Origin: Acetobacteraceae bacterium
GTDB taxonomy: Bacteria; Pseudomonadota; Alphaproteobacteria; Zavarziniales; Zavarziniaceae
Direction: 5' to 3'
Length of the DNA: 23,331 bases
Assembly: GCA_947379865.1 (NCBI GenBank)
Contig: CANCOY010000062.1
Coordinates: 1-23,331, forward strand
A program made the translations under genes and the position numbers. Under the pieces are notes generated by a model. That model ran no database searches and had not been told where the DNA came from. It was given only the letters and a program-made list of their open reading frames with translations. This document shows, piece after piece, positions 1-8,078 of the stretch (position 1 is its first letter; every line of letters begins with the position of its first letter).

Positions 1-581
1 GCCGGGCCCGCCGTCTTGGCGGTGGCGACAAGGCTTTGGTGGAGGTGGGCGGGCGGGCCATGCTCGACCATGTCATCGCGGCCCTGGCGCCCCAGGTGGC
101 AAGCCTCGTCCTCAACGCCAATGATGATCCCGCGCGCTTTGCCCGATGGGGCCTGCAGGTTGTGGCAGACGAGGTGCCCGATCTGGGTCCGCTCGGGGGG
201 CTGCTGGCGGGCATGCGGCACGCCAAGGCCCATCTGCCTGCGGTTCGCTATATTCTGACGGTGCCTGTGGATGCACCCTTCCTGCCACCTGATCTTGGAC
301 ACCGCCTGGGTGAGGCGGGGCGGGGGAAGGATGCCACCATTGCGGTTGCGCAATCCGGGGGGCGCCTGCACCATGTGTTTGCGCTTTGGCCGGTTGGCCT
401 CGAGGCGGCGCTGACGGACGCTCTGGGGATTGGGGTTCGCCGTGTGGAGGCCTTTGCGGCGGCGCAGGGTGTTCATGTGGTGGACTGGCCGCTTGCCGGT
501 TACGATCCGTTCATGAACGTCAATACACCGGCAGATCTTGCCCATGCCCATAAGATACTGAAACTAATGCTTGCCACCTGA
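1..581 (+). CDS. mobA: Molybdenum cofactor guanylyltransferase MobA (5' truncated by window)
   Basis: MobA transfers GMP from GTP to molybdopterin in the cytoplasm, giving the guanine dinucleotide cofactor of DMSO-reductase-type enzymes. The open frame runs in from the window edge (first whole codon at base 3). Its first residues read G-R-A-R-R-L-G-G-G-D-K-A-L, the nucleotide-binding GGRS-x-R-M-GGG-DK loop of the family, followed by a G-G-R-A-M-L segment. Further on come the substrate-site signature VPVDAPFLP and a C-terminal FMNVNTPADL, both typical. Only a few N-terminal residues appear to be lost. The TTG at 36 lies inside the conserved domain, so it is not the start. It has no functional link to the flagellar genes, and a 76-bp gap separates it from chpT. 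Identity is confident; the true start lies outside the window. Confidence 0.9.
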   Translation, partial: RARRLGGGDKALVEVGGRAMLDHVIAALAPQVASLVLNANDDPARFARWGLQVVADEVPDLGPLGGLLAGMRHAKAHLPAVRYILTVPVDAPFLPPDLGHRLGEAGRGKDATIAVAQSGGRLHHVFALWPVGLEAALTDALGIGVRRVEAFAAAQGVHVVDWPLAGYDPFMNVNTPADLAHAHKILKLMLAT

Positions 582-657
582 TCGCTTCCGGTCCCATGCT
601 CTAGGCTAACCTCCGCATTTGCATCTCAGTACGCGTGAGGGAGCATGAGGACAGGCA

Positions 658-1281
658 ATGGGCGACGATCTGGATTTTGCGGCACTTCTTGCATCACACC
701 TCTGCCATGAACTGGCCGGGCCTGTGGGCGTGATCGTGAATGGGCTGGAAGTACTGGCCGACGCTGAATCAAATTCGGGCCTGCGCACCGATGTCATGGG
801 CCTGCTTGGTGAAGGTGCCGCTTCAGCATTGGCCAGGCTGCAGTTCTTTCGTGTTGCCTATGGCCTCTCTACAGGGCTGGGCGCAGAGGTATCGCTTGCC
901 GACACGGCGGTTCTGGCGGAACAGTTTTTTGCCCAAGGCCGGGTGCGTCTGGCCTGGGCGCCGCCGCTGATCCTCGTATCCAAGGATCTCTCGCGCCTTG
1001 TCCTCAATCTGCTGCTGGTCGCCGGGGAAACCCTGCCACGGGGTGGTACACTGTCGGTTTCCCTCGAGCCTGATGTGCAGCTTTCCGTGATTGCCAAGGG
1101 AACCCATATCCGCTTTTCAGAACTGCAGGCTGGCGCCCTCGCAGGCACCACCCGCGTTGCCGAGCTTGAACCGCGCGCCGCCAGCGCCTGGCTTGCGGGC
1201 GCCCTGGCCCGCACGCGTGGCAGTTCCATCGTCGTAGACGAGGGGTCCGACCAGATATCCCTGACAGTGCAACTGGGATAA
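658..1281 (+). CDS. chpT: Histidine phosphotransferase ChpT
   Basis: ChpT is the cytoplasmic phosphotransferase that passes phosphate from the hybrid kinase CckA to CtrA and CpdR (known from Caulobacter). The 207-residue product starts with a DHp-like H-box, L-A-S-H-L-C-H-E-L-A-G-P-V-G, followed by a V-N-G-L-E-V-L segment; H17 is the likely phosphorylated histidine. The rest resembles a degenerate HATPase fold without clear N, G1 or G2 ATP-binding boxes, as expected for ChpT, which does not bind ATP. The residue after the histidine is E where I expect D in many homologues. The ATG at 658 has GAGG 8 bases upstream. The gene converges on ctrA, its presumed target, with 54 bp between stop codons. 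Family call is strong; the partner is inferred from the neighbour. Confidence 0.88.
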   Translation: MGDDLDFAALLASHLCHELAGPVGVIVNGLEVLADAESNSGLRTDVMGLLGEGAASALARLQFFRVAYGLSTGLGAEVSLADTAVLAEQFFAQGRVRLAWAPPLILVSKDLSRLVLNLLLVAGETLPRGGTLSVSLEPDVQLSVIAKGTHIRFSELQAGALAGTTRVAELEPRAASAWLAGALARTRGSSIVVDEGSDQISLTVQLG

Positions 1282-1335
1282 GCTGGTCCTGATCAAGTCT
1301 GAAATGCAAAGAACCATTAAGGTTGTTTGTCTGCC

Positions 1336-2049
1336 TCAGCCCGTGGCGGCCATGGCCGCCATCTGGGGCACTTCGTTTGCATCCCGCAGGACATAGCCAC
1401 GTCCCCAGACCGTTTCGATGTAATGCTCGCCGCCCGTGGCGGCTGCAAGTTTCTTGCGAAGCTTGCAGATGAAGACGTCGATGATCTTCAACTCAGGTTC
1501 GTCCATGCCGCCGTAGAGATGATTGAGGAACATTTCCTTGGTCAGGGTGGTGCCCTTGCGCAGGGAAAGCAGCTCCAGCATCCCATATTCCTTACCGGTG
1601 AGATGCACGCGCTGGTTTGCAACTTCAACGGTTCTGGTATCGAGATTTACCATAAGCTTGCCGGTCGCAATCATCGACTGGCTATGGCCCTTGGAACGTC
1701 GGACGATAGCGTGGATGCGGGCAATCAGCTCTTCGCGGTGGAAGGGCTTGGTCAGGTAATCGTCTGCGCCAAAGCCAAGGCCCTTTACCTTGTTATCAGG
1801 TGCGGCAAGGCCCGAGAGGATCAGGATCGGCGTGTCGATCCTGGCGGTGCGCAGCTTGCGCAGGACCTCGTAACCGCTGATGTCCGGCAGATTCAGATCC
1901 AGAACGATAATGTCGTAATCATAGAGCTTTCCGAGATCGAGCCCCTCCTCACCCATGTCGGTGGTGTAGGTGTTGAACCCCTCCGCCGACAGGATGAGCT
2001 CGATGCTCTTCGCCATTGTCGAGTCATCCTCGATGAGCAAAACGCGCAT
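1336..2049 (-). CDS. ctrA: Cell cycle response regulator CtrA
   Basis: CtrA is the OmpR/PhoB-type master regulator of alphaproteobacterial cell-cycle and flagellar genes. It binds TTAA-N7-TTAA. The 237-residue protein has a receiver domain (about 1-115) with acidic pocket E7/D8/D9, phospho-acceptor D51 in V-L-D-L-N-L-P-D and K101 in L-T-K-P-F. A winged-helix DNA-binding domain (about 125-230) contains L-T-G-K-E-Y and the terminal W-G-R-G-Y-V-L-R-D. The ATG at 2049 has AAGGA about 9 bases upstream. It is transcribed away from fliI, and the shared 173-bp gap holds a perfect CtrA box, consistent with autoregulation. The protein ends in M-A-A-T-G, not the terminal Ala-Ala known to direct ClpXP proteolysis of Caulobacter CtrA. 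Identification is very secure. Confidence 0.97.
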   Translation of the reverse strand: MRVLLIEDDSTMAKSIELILSAEGFNTYTTDMGEEGLDLGKLYDYDIIVLDLNLPDISGYEVLRKLRTARIDTPILILSGLAAPDNKVKGLGFGADDYLTKPFHREELIARIHAIVRRSKGHSQSMIATGKLMVNLDTRTVEVANQRVHLTGKEYGMLELLSLRKGTTLTKEMFLNHLYGGMDEPELKIIDVFICKLRKKLAAATGGEHYIETVWGRGYVLRDANEVPQMAAMAATG

Positions 2050-2064
2050 TGGGCGTGTTCCTTT

Positions 2065-2072
2065 TTAATTAA
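2065..2072. promoter_or_regulatory. Adjacent TTAA half sites in ctrA promoter
   Basis: Two TTAA tetramers abut (2065-2068 and 2069-2072) and are followed by CC, so the second reads TTAACC, the commoner CtrA half-site form. They sit 16-23 bases upstream of the ctrA ATG, overlapping the probable leader. Spacing is wrong for one full TTAA-N7-TTAA box, so at most these are half sites. Confidence 0.4.
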
Positions 2073-2090
2073 CCTTTACAAAAAATAGGA

Positions 2091-2095
2091 GAGTC
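2091..2095. promoter_or_regulatory. GANTC (CcrM-type) site in ctrA upstream region
   Basis: GAGTC lies 42 bases upstream of the ctrA start. In Caulobacter a GANTC site in ctrA promoter P1 couples transcription to hemimethylation after fork passage. Here only the motif and its position are seen. The five-base motif is common by chance, so function is inferred. Confidence 0.35.
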
Positions 2096-2135
2096 TACCG
2101 CCATGATCAAGGGAAAAGATTTGGCTAAATACTCT

Positions 2136-2150
2136 TTAATGGAAAATTAA
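2136..2150. promoter_or_regulatory. CtrA box TTAA-N7-TTAA between ctrA and fliI
   Basis: TTAA at 2136-2139 and TTAA at 2147-2150, separated by exactly seven bases, match the CtrA full-site consensus. The site lies 87 bp upstream of the ctrA start and 73 bp upstream of the fliI start in the divergent gap. It could serve CtrA autoregulation, fliI-fliJ control, or both. The surrounding gap is much more AT-rich than the genes on either side. Confidence 0.7.
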
Positions 2151-2222
2151 TCATTACGCGACAACCTGCCATCATTCAGCTCGGTCGGTGTGCCACGGCA
2201 CCTCAAGGCGGGGAGCATAAGC

Positions 2223-3560
2223 ATGAGATCGGTGCTGGCCGAATTGGCAAGGATCCCGGAAATACGCCATTTTGGGCGCGTAACCGGCGTTCAGGGACTG
2301 CTGCTTGAGATTGCCGGCACCCGCGCGGAACTGGCGATTGGCTCGCGCCTCGAGTTGCAACCGCGCCAGGGTCCTGTCGTACCCGCAGAGGTGGTGGGCT
2401 TTGCCAACGGTCGGGCCCTTGCCATGCCCTTCGCCGGCCTGGAGGGAATTGGCATTGGCTGCCGGGCTTTTGTCTCGGGTGTCGACCCTGTCATCTATCC
2501 TGACCCGTCATGGCTTGGCCGCGTCGTCAACGCCATGGGGCAGCCGATTGATGGCAAGGGGCCGCTCGCCCGCGGCATTACCGGCTGGCCTCTCAAGGCC
2601 AAGCCGCCGCCGGCCCATAGCCGGCGCCGTGTGGCGGGCAAGCTTGATCTGGGCATCCGCTCCCTCAACACCTTCCTCACCTGCTGCCGTGGCCAGCGCA
2701 TGGGTATTTTCGCGGGTTCCGGTGTGGGCAAATCCATCCTGCTGTCCATGCTGGCGCGCTATACGGCCTCGGATGTTGCGGTCATCGGGCTGGTCGGCGA
2801 GCGCGGGCGCGAAGTGCAGGAATTCATCGAGGATGACCTGGGGCCAGAGGGATTGGCACGATCCGTGGTGGTTGTCGCAACCTCTGACGAAACGGCGCTG
2901 ATGCGCCGCCAGGCCGCCTATCTCACCCTGACCCTGGCAGAGTACTTTCGCGACCTCGACCAGGACGTGCTCTGCCTGATGGACAGCGTGACCCGCTTCG
3001 CCATGGCCCAGCGTGAAATTGGCCTCTCTGGTGGTGAACCGCCAGCGGCCAAGGGCTATACGCCCACGGTCTTTGCCGAACTGCCCCGCCTGCTGGAACG
3101 GGCCGGGACGGGGGCCGGCCGGGGAACCATCACGGGCCTGTTTACGGTGCTGGTTGAAGGCGACGACCTGAACGAACCCATATCAGACGCGGTCCGTGGC
3201 ATTCTCGACGGGCATATCGTGCTTGACCGGGCGATTGCCGAGCGGGGTCGCTATCCTGCGATCAACATCCTGCGCTCGATCTCGCGCACCATGCCCGGCT
3301 GCAATGCGGATGAGGAAAACCAGCTGGTGGGAACCGCCCGCCGCCTGCTGGCCGCCTATGAAGACATGGCCGAGATGATCCGCCTTGGCGCCTATCGCGC
3401 CGGCAGCGACCCCGGCGTCGATGAGGCTATCCGCTATCAGCCTGCCCTGGAGCGCTTTCTGACCCAGGGCCAGCGGGAACGGGCGAGCCTTGAGGAAGGC
3501 TATGCGGATCTTGCCACCATCCTTGCGCCATTGGTTGCCGGGTCTGCGGGTGAGACGTGA
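2223..3560 (+). CDS. fliI: Flagellar type III export ATPase FliI
   Basis: FliI is the F1-beta-like ATPase at the cytoplasmic side of the flagellar export gate; with FliH and FliJ it energises and loads export. The 445-residue product has an N-terminal beta-barrel region, a Walker A loop G-S-G-V-G-K-S at about 165-171, the catalytic-glutamate segment V-G-E-R-G-R-E at about 191-197, and Walker B L-C-L-M-D near 254. The downstream E-P-P-A-A-K-G-Y-T-P-T-V-F stretch is typical of FliI/YscN. I chose the ATG at 2223 because GGGGAG lies about 9 bases upstream and the following residues fit the family. The GTG at 2190 would add 11 residues with no such support. It overlaps fliJ (GTGA) and is divergent from ctrA. 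Confidence 0.95.
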   Translation: MRSVLAELARIPEIRHFGRVTGVQGLLLEIAGTRAELAIGSRLELQPRQGPVVPAEVVGFANGRALAMPFAGLEGIGIGCRAFVSGVDPVIYPDPSWLGRVVNAMGQPIDGKGPLARGITGWPLKAKPPPAHSRRRVAGKLDLGIRSLNTFLTCCRGQRMGIFAGSGVGKSILLSMLARYTASDVAVIGLVGERGREVQEFIEDDLGPEGLARSVVVVATSDETALMRRQAAYLTLTLAEYFRDLDQDVLCLMDSVTRFAMAQREIGLSGGEPPAAKGYTPTVFAELPRLLERAGTGAGRGTITGLFTVLVEGDDLNEPISDAVRGILDGHIVLDRAIAERGRYPAINILRSISRTMPGCNADEENQLVGTARRLLAAYEDMAEMIRLGAYRAGSDPGVDEAIRYQPALERFLTQGQRERASLEEGYADLATILAPLVAGSAGET

Positions 3561-3994
3561 AGGGCCTCGATACCCTCATCAAGCTCTACCGCCGCCGTCT
3601 TGACGAACAGCGGCGCCAGATGGTGGCACTCGAACGCCAGCGTGACGCATTGAAGGCGCAGTTGGCGGCGCTTGCGGAAAGCCTGGTGCGGGAAGGCGAC
3701 CTTGCCGGCGACAATGGGGCGCTGGCCCCGGTGTTCCCAACCTTCCTTGCCGCCACCCTGGCGCGCCGCACCACCCTCGAAAATGCCATCCTTGAAATGG
3801 ATGCCAGGATCGCAAAAGCCTATGAGCTTCTGGCCGAGCTTTTTCAGGAAACCAAGCGTTACGAGGTGGCGGCGCAACGCCGTGACCTTCGCGCCCGCGA
3901 TCTGGAAGCGCGGCGTTCCCAGGCAACGCTGGATGAAATCGGTCTCGTCCAGTTCCGCCTGAAAAAGGGCGCGTCGAAAAACCAGGTCCCCTAG
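3557..3994 (+). CDS. fliJ: Flagellar export chaperone/coiled-coil stalk protein FliJ
   Basis: FliJ forms the central coiled-coil stalk of the FliI hexamer and contacts FlhA. The 145-residue product is almost entirely helical and charged, with long R/E/Q/A heptad-like segments from about residue 10 to 60 and 85 to 125, matching the family's usual length. The C-terminal L-D-E-I-G-L-V-Q-F-R-L-K resembles alphaproteobacterial FliJ proteins. The GTG start overlaps the fliI stop in a four-base GTGA, indicating translational coupling. The gene ends 13 bp before the stop of the opposing flhG. Sequence similarity in FliJ is low, so position after fliI carries much of the call. Confidence 0.85.
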   Translation: MKGLDTLIKLYRRRLDEQRRQMVALERQRDALKAQLAALAESLVREGDLAGDNGALAPVFPTFLAATLARRTTLENAILEMDARIAKAYELLAELFQETKRYEVAAQRRDLRARDLEARRSQATLDEIGLVQFRLKKGASKNQVP

Positions 3995-4007
3995 GCCAGC
4001 AGCGCTC

Positions 4008-4868
4008 TCATCCGGGATTCGCCGTCACCGTCAGCAGGAATTTGGCCAGGCCTTCGGCATCGCGGGCGGCACCCGAAGTTGGGTGGCGGAGCAGGATTGG
4101 CTGCTGATGCCTGATGGAATCACGCACCTTTGGGTCGCGCCGCACGATGGCAGCCAGCGGTGGTTTCAGCTTCAGGAACGTTTCACAGGCGCGGGCAAGG
4201 GTTTCATAGGTCCGCATGCCCTCTGCCTTGCTGCTGGCCATGTTGATCACCACGGCAAGCTTGGGATTGTTGTGGCGCATGGCCGCAATCTTGATGAAGG
4301 CATAGGCGTCGGTAAGCGCCGTCGGTTCGTCATTGGTTACGACCAGGGTGATGCCCCCGTGGGTCGTGAAAGTGGTCTGGGCGGCGTCAACACCGGCGCC
4401 GATATCAATCAGGATCCGGTCATAATCGCTGGAGAGATCCAGCAGATGATTGCGCAGCGCCGCCACCTGGGGGCGGCCAAGAGCCGCCAGCATGCCCGAG
4501 CCAGACTTGCCGGCCACAATGTCAAAGCCGCCGGATGCAAAATGGGTGATGGCGCGCCGGATCGGTGCGCCCTGGGCAATCACCGAGGCGATGTCACGGA
4601 CCGGTGCAAGGCCCAGTTGGATGTCGACATTGGCGAGGCCAAAATCACCATCGAACAGCAGCACCTTCTGGCCAAATCGCGCCAGCGCATGTGCGGTGGT
4701 GGTGGAAAGCCAGGTCTTGCCGACACCCCCCTTGCCCGATGCGATGGTGACAAGGTTGGTTCCCACGGGCCTGGCCTGACCTGAAGGGCCAGATGCCGCC
4801 GCCTGTGGGCTCTGCGGGGGGCGGGTGGCTGGGGCGCTGGTGGCTGCAGTGGTTCTCTCGGGTGTCAT
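4008..4868 (-). CDS. flhG: MinD-like ATPase FlhG (FleN), flagellar number regulator
   Basis: FlhG/FleN is a membrane-cycling ParA/MinD ATPase that works with FlhF to set flagellar number. The 286-residue product has a poorly conserved Ala/Pro-rich N-terminus (1-35), then a deviant Walker A S-G-K-G-G-V-G-K-T at 44-52, in which K46 is the MinD signature lysine. A switch I-like D-G-D-F-G-L-A-N-V-D follows at about 73-82, then L-I-D-I-G-A-G. It lies last in the fliF operon, and its ATG overlaps the flhF stop in ATGA, so the two are translationally coupled. Weak ribosome-binding sequence fits that coupling. The N-terminal segment could hold the activation helix, but I cannot identify a DQAxxLR-like motif. 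Family is certain; FlhG rather than another MinD comes from flhF adjacency. Confidence 0.88.
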   Translation of the reverse strand: MTPERTTAATSAPATRPPQSPQAAASGPSGQARPVGTNLVTIASGKGGVGKTWLSTTTAHALARFGQKVLLFDGDFGLANVDIQLGLAPVRDIASVIAQGAPIRRAITHFASGGFDIVAGKSGSGMLAALGRPQVAALRNHLLDLSSDYDRILIDIGAGVDAAQTTFTTHGGITLVVTNDEPTALTDAYAFIKIAAMRHNNPKLAVVINMASSKAEGMRTYETLARACETFLKLKPPLAAIVRRDPKVRDSIRHQQPILLRHPTSGAARDAEGLAKFLLTVTANPG

Positions 4869-5923
4869 TCTGCGGCCTGTTCGTTGGCAAGGAGGGCGCT
4901 GTCGCCGGTGTGGGGCGCGCCCAGCATGAGGCGGGAGAGGGTAAGGGGCGTTAAAGGCCGGAGTCCTTCTGCGACATAGGGCGAGAAGCTGCCGTCTGAG
5001 AGGGCAAGCTGGCCGGCGCTGGCGGCCGTGATGACGCCACCAAGACGCCGCGAGGCATCCATTCGGGTGACAATCATCTTGCGTGCGCCGAGGCCGGCAA
5101 AAATCCGTGCCATCTCACCGGACTCCCCTGCATCTGCACCTGCTGCCAGAACCAGCACCGGATCTGCATCGACCGCGGCGATGATTTCGCGCAGGTGGGC
5201 ACAGGCGGTGCTGTCGAACGGGTTGGTGCCGGGTGTGTCGATGACAGCCGGGGAGGTGGCCGCACCTGCATGTTGCAGCCCGGCAAGGCTGCTGCCATCC
5301 CGCGCCTCGATCAGGGTTTGGCCCAGAACTTCTGCAATGGCCCTGATCTGGCTGGTGGCACCGGTCTTGAGCGTATCCGCCGTAACCAGTTGCAAGGGTG
5401 TACCCGCCAGGGTCGCACGGGCAGCAAGCCGCACAACCGCAGAGGTCTTGCCTGAGCCGGGAGGGCCAATCAGCAGCAAAGAGCGCCTGGGGGCGTCAGG
5501 GAGGGCGGCAAAGCGCAGGACATTGTCCAGGGAATTGGCCAGGGCCTGTTCGGCGTCTTCGTCATCCTGCGCGCCAGCAGCCCGGCCGAGCATCTCCATG
5601 ATGGAGGGAGGCAGGTTATGGAAGCGCAGGGCGGCCTCAATCCGCGACTGTCCCTCCAGAGCGCCTGTCATTTCAAGATCAAGATCTGGAAAGGGCTGGG
5701 CCGGCCCCATCAGACGCGCCATCAGATCTGCTTCCAGCCGGGCTTCGAGGGCCTCTGCCTCGGCGGAATCATCCTGCCGGTCAACCGCCGCCGTTACCTC
5801 TACCGCGCCGCCACGGCCGCGCCGCCGCCGGGTAGATATGATGACGGCCTCATCGCCCAGGGCTGCCTGCACCTTGGCCATGGCATCGGTGACGCTGTCG
5901 GCGCGGAAAGTCATCATCCGCAT
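4865..5923 (-). CDS. flhF: SRP-type GTPase FlhF, flagellar placement factor
   Basis: FlhF is a Ffh/FtsY-related GTPase that marks the pole and recruits early flagellar parts. The 352-residue product starts with M-R-M-M-T-F-R-A-D-S, has a basic/acidic B domain (about 30-90), an N domain, and a G domain with G1 loop G-P-P-G-S-G-K-T at 153-160. The other motifs are degenerate: T-A-D-T-L-K-T-G-A in place of the usual TTDTYRIGA, D-T-P-G at about 229-232 in place of DTAGR, and T-R-M-D at about 286-289 in place of TKLD. The ATG at 5923 has AGGGG about 7 bases upstream. It sits 9 bp after flhA and overlaps flhG by four bases. The call is well supported; GTPase activity may be altered. Confidence 0.9.
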   Translation of the reverse strand: MRMMTFRADSVTDAMAKVQAALGDEAVIISTRRRRGRGGAVEVTAAVDRQDDSAEAEALEARLEADLMARLMGPAQPFPDLDLEMTGALEGQSRIEAALRFHNLPPSIMEMLGRAAGAQDDEDAEQALANSLDNVLRFAALPDAPRRSLLLIGPPGSGKTSAVVRLAARATLAGTPLQLVTADTLKTGATSQIRAIAEVLGQTLIEARDGSSLAGLQHAGAATSPAVIDTPGTNPFDSTACAHLREIIAAVDADPVLVLAAGADAGESGEMARIFAGLGARKMIVTRMDASRRLGGVITAASAGQLALSDGSFSPYVAEGLRPLTPLTLSRLMLGAPHTGDSALLANEQAAE

Positions 5924-5932
5924 GGCGCGCCC

Positions 5933-8047
5933 CTAGATCTGGCCGAGCGTGCGGATGCGCGCCTTGGGATGGATTTCGCTCTGGCTCATCACGGTAGTCG
6001 CCGGCCGGAAGCGCTCGATGATCGACCGCACATAGGGACGAATGGCTGGCCCGGTAAGGAGCACAGGCAGTTCCCCTGTCTGCCCGGCACGCTCGAACGC
6101 GGCCCGCACCGATACCATGAATTCCTGCAACAGGCTTGGTGCCATGGCCAGTTGGCGTTCCTCGCCCTGGCCAACCAGCGACTCGTGGAAATTCTGTTCC
6201 CACGCCGGCGAGAGGGCGAGCAGGGGGATATAGCCCGACGGGCCGGTCTGTGCCTGGCTGATCTGGCGCGCCAGGCGGCCCCGGACGTGCTCGGTAATCG
6301 CCATGATGTTCTGGGTATAGGCGCTGGCCTCGGCTATGCCTTCAAGGATGGTGGGCAGGTCGCGGATCGAGACCCGCTCGGACAGCAGGGTCTGGAGGAT
6401 ACGCTGCACACCGTTGAGGGAGATGCGCGCCGGGATCAGATCGTCGATCAGCTTCTTGTTTGCCTTGGGCAGATCATCCAGCAGCTTTTGCGTTTCCGCA
6501 TAGGACAGCAGGTCTGGCATGTTGTCCTTGATGACCTCGGTCAGATGGGTGGTGATGACCGTGGTCGGGTCGACAACCGTATAGCCCCGGAACGTCGCTT
6601 CCTCGCGCAGGCCCGTGTCGATCCAGGTGGCAGGAAGGCCGAAGGTAGGCTCCGTGGTCGACTCGCCGCCAAGATCCACCGGCTCGCCCCTTGGGTCCAT
6701 CACCAGCAACATGTTGGTTCTCAACTCGCCACGCCCCGCCTCAACCTCTTTCACGCGCACCACATAGGTGTTGGCCGGCAACTGCATGTTGTCGAGGATG
6801 CGCACCGCCGGCATGACGAAGCCGTGGTCAGCAGCAATCTGGCGGCGCAGGGCGCGGATCTGTTCTGTCAGCCTGAGATTGGTCGTGTCATTGATCAGCG
6901 GTAGCAGCCCATAGCCCAGTTCAAGCTTGAGATTGTCCATCTGCAAGGCGGTGCTGATCGGTTCTTCCTTGCGATTTTGAGCCGAGACAACATCTGCCTC
7001 TGCCTGGACCACCGCCGCCGCCCGCGATGCCTGGTTACGCGACGAGCGCCAGGCGCCATAGCCGGTCAGCCCGCCAAGCGCCAGAAAGGGCAGCATGGGA
7101 ATGCCGGGCAGCAGCGACAGGGTAACCATCAGGCCGGCACTCATGCCGAGCGCCTGGGGATAGCCGCCAAGCTGGCCGAACAGCGCCTTGTCCGTGGTCC
7201 CTTCGCCACCGGCCTTGGTGACCATGAGGCCCGCCGCCGTCGAGACGATCAGGGCGGGAAACTGTGTCACCAGACCATCGCCAACGGTGAGGACCGTGTA
7301 GGACCGCGCCGCTTCGGCAAAGGTCAGGTCGTTCTGGGCAACACCAATGATGATGCCGCCAATCAGGTTGATCGCGGTGATCAGCAGACCTGCAATGGCA
7401 TCGCCACGCACGAACTTGGCCGCGCCATCCATGGAGCCAAAGAAGCTGCTCTCGCCCTCAAGCTGCTTGCGCCGCGACCTGGCTTCCTTTTCCTCGATAA
7501 GGCCCGACGACAGGTCGGCATCAATCGCCATCTGCTTGCCCGGCATGGCATCGAGGCTGAAGCGGGCCGCAACCTCAGCAATGCGGCCCGAGCCCTTGGT
7601 GATGACAATGAAATTCACGATGACCAGGATCGCAAAGACGATCAGGCCAATGATGTAATTGCCCCCCATGATGAAGCCGCCAAAGGCCTGGATCACGGCG
7701 CCGGCAGCATCGGTTCCCGTATGCCCATACTCCAGGATAAGCCGGGTCGACGCCAGATTGAGGGCGAGCCGCAACATGGTCGTGATCAGCAGGACGGTTG
7801 GGAAAGCGCTGAAATCAAGCGGTTTCTCGATGAAGAGAACCGTCATCAGGATCAGCACCGACAGCGTGATCGACAGCGACAGGCTGAGATCCAGCAGCCA
7901 GCCTGGCATCGGCAGGATCAGGACCGTCAGGATACTGATGACGCCGATGGCCAGCGCCACCTCGCCACGCCGGAACGACAGGCCAAGACGACGCGCCATA
8001 TCGACCAGGTTACGCCCCAGATCCCCCGACTGTGAGGCTTCTGTCAT
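5933..8047 (-). CDS. flhA: Flagellar export gate protein FlhA
   Basis: FlhA forms the nonameric inner-membrane ring of the flagellar type III secretion gate and uses proton motive force. The 704-residue length is typical. About eight hydrophobic segments lie between residues 30 and 350, with the FHIPEP-family cytoplasmic loop between about 145 and 215, including R-F-S-L-D-A-M-P-G-K-Q-M-A-I-D. A linker with charged residues (about 340-370) precedes the cytosolic platform domain, which ends in I-H-P-K-A-R-I-R-T-L-G-Q-I. The ATG at 8047 has AGGA about 9 bases upstream. The gene sits between flbD (31 bp away) and flhF, the order known from the Caulobacter fliF operon. No damage or unusual residues seen. 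Confidence 0.97.
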   Translation of the reverse strand: MTEASQSGDLGRNLVDMARRLGLSFRRGEVALAIGVISILTVLILPMPGWLLDLSLSLSITLSVLILMTVLFIEKPLDFSAFPTVLLITTMLRLALNLASTRLILEYGHTGTDAAGAVIQAFGGFIMGGNYIIGLIVFAILVIVNFIVITKGSGRIAEVAARFSLDAMPGKQMAIDADLSSGLIEEKEARSRRKQLEGESSFFGSMDGAAKFVRGDAIAGLLITAINLIGGIIIGVAQNDLTFAEAARSYTVLTVGDGLVTQFPALIVSTAAGLMVTKAGGEGTTDKALFGQLGGYPQALGMSAGLMVTLSLLPGIPMLPFLALGGLTGYGAWRSSRNQASRAAAVVQAEADVVSAQNRKEEPISTALQMDNLKLELGYGLLPLINDTTNLRLTEQIRALRRQIAADHGFVMPAVRILDNMQLPANTYVVRVKEVEAGRGELRTNMLLVMDPRGEPVDLGGESTTEPTFGLPATWIDTGLREEATFRGYTVVDPTTVITTHLTEVIKDNMPDLLSYAETQKLLDDLPKANKKLIDDLIPARISLNGVQRILQTLLSERVSIRDLPTILEGIAEASAYTQNIMAITEHVRGRLARQISQAQTGPSGYIPLLALSPAWEQNFHESLVGQGEERQLAMAPSLLQEFMVSVRAAFERAGQTGELPVLLTGPAIRPYVRSIIERFRPATTVMSQSEIHPKARIRTLGQI

Positions 8048-8078
8048 GTTTTATGTTCCTGCAGCATGAGTCCGGGGG

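Noticed and set aside
1311..1323. AACC-ATTAA-GGTT mini-hairpin between chpT and ctrA as a terminator
   Set aside because: A four-base stem without a T run is too weak to support a terminator call.
2190..2201. 12-bp palindrome GTGCC-AC-GGCAC just upstream of fliI
   Set aside because: A short isolated palindrome with no partner copy or known regulator; plausible by chance in GC-rich DNA.
5618..6904. 428-residue plus-strand open frame opposite flhF/flhA
   Set aside because: It is antisense to two unmistakable flagellar genes, spans their junction and shows no family motif; an artefact of GC-rich codon use.
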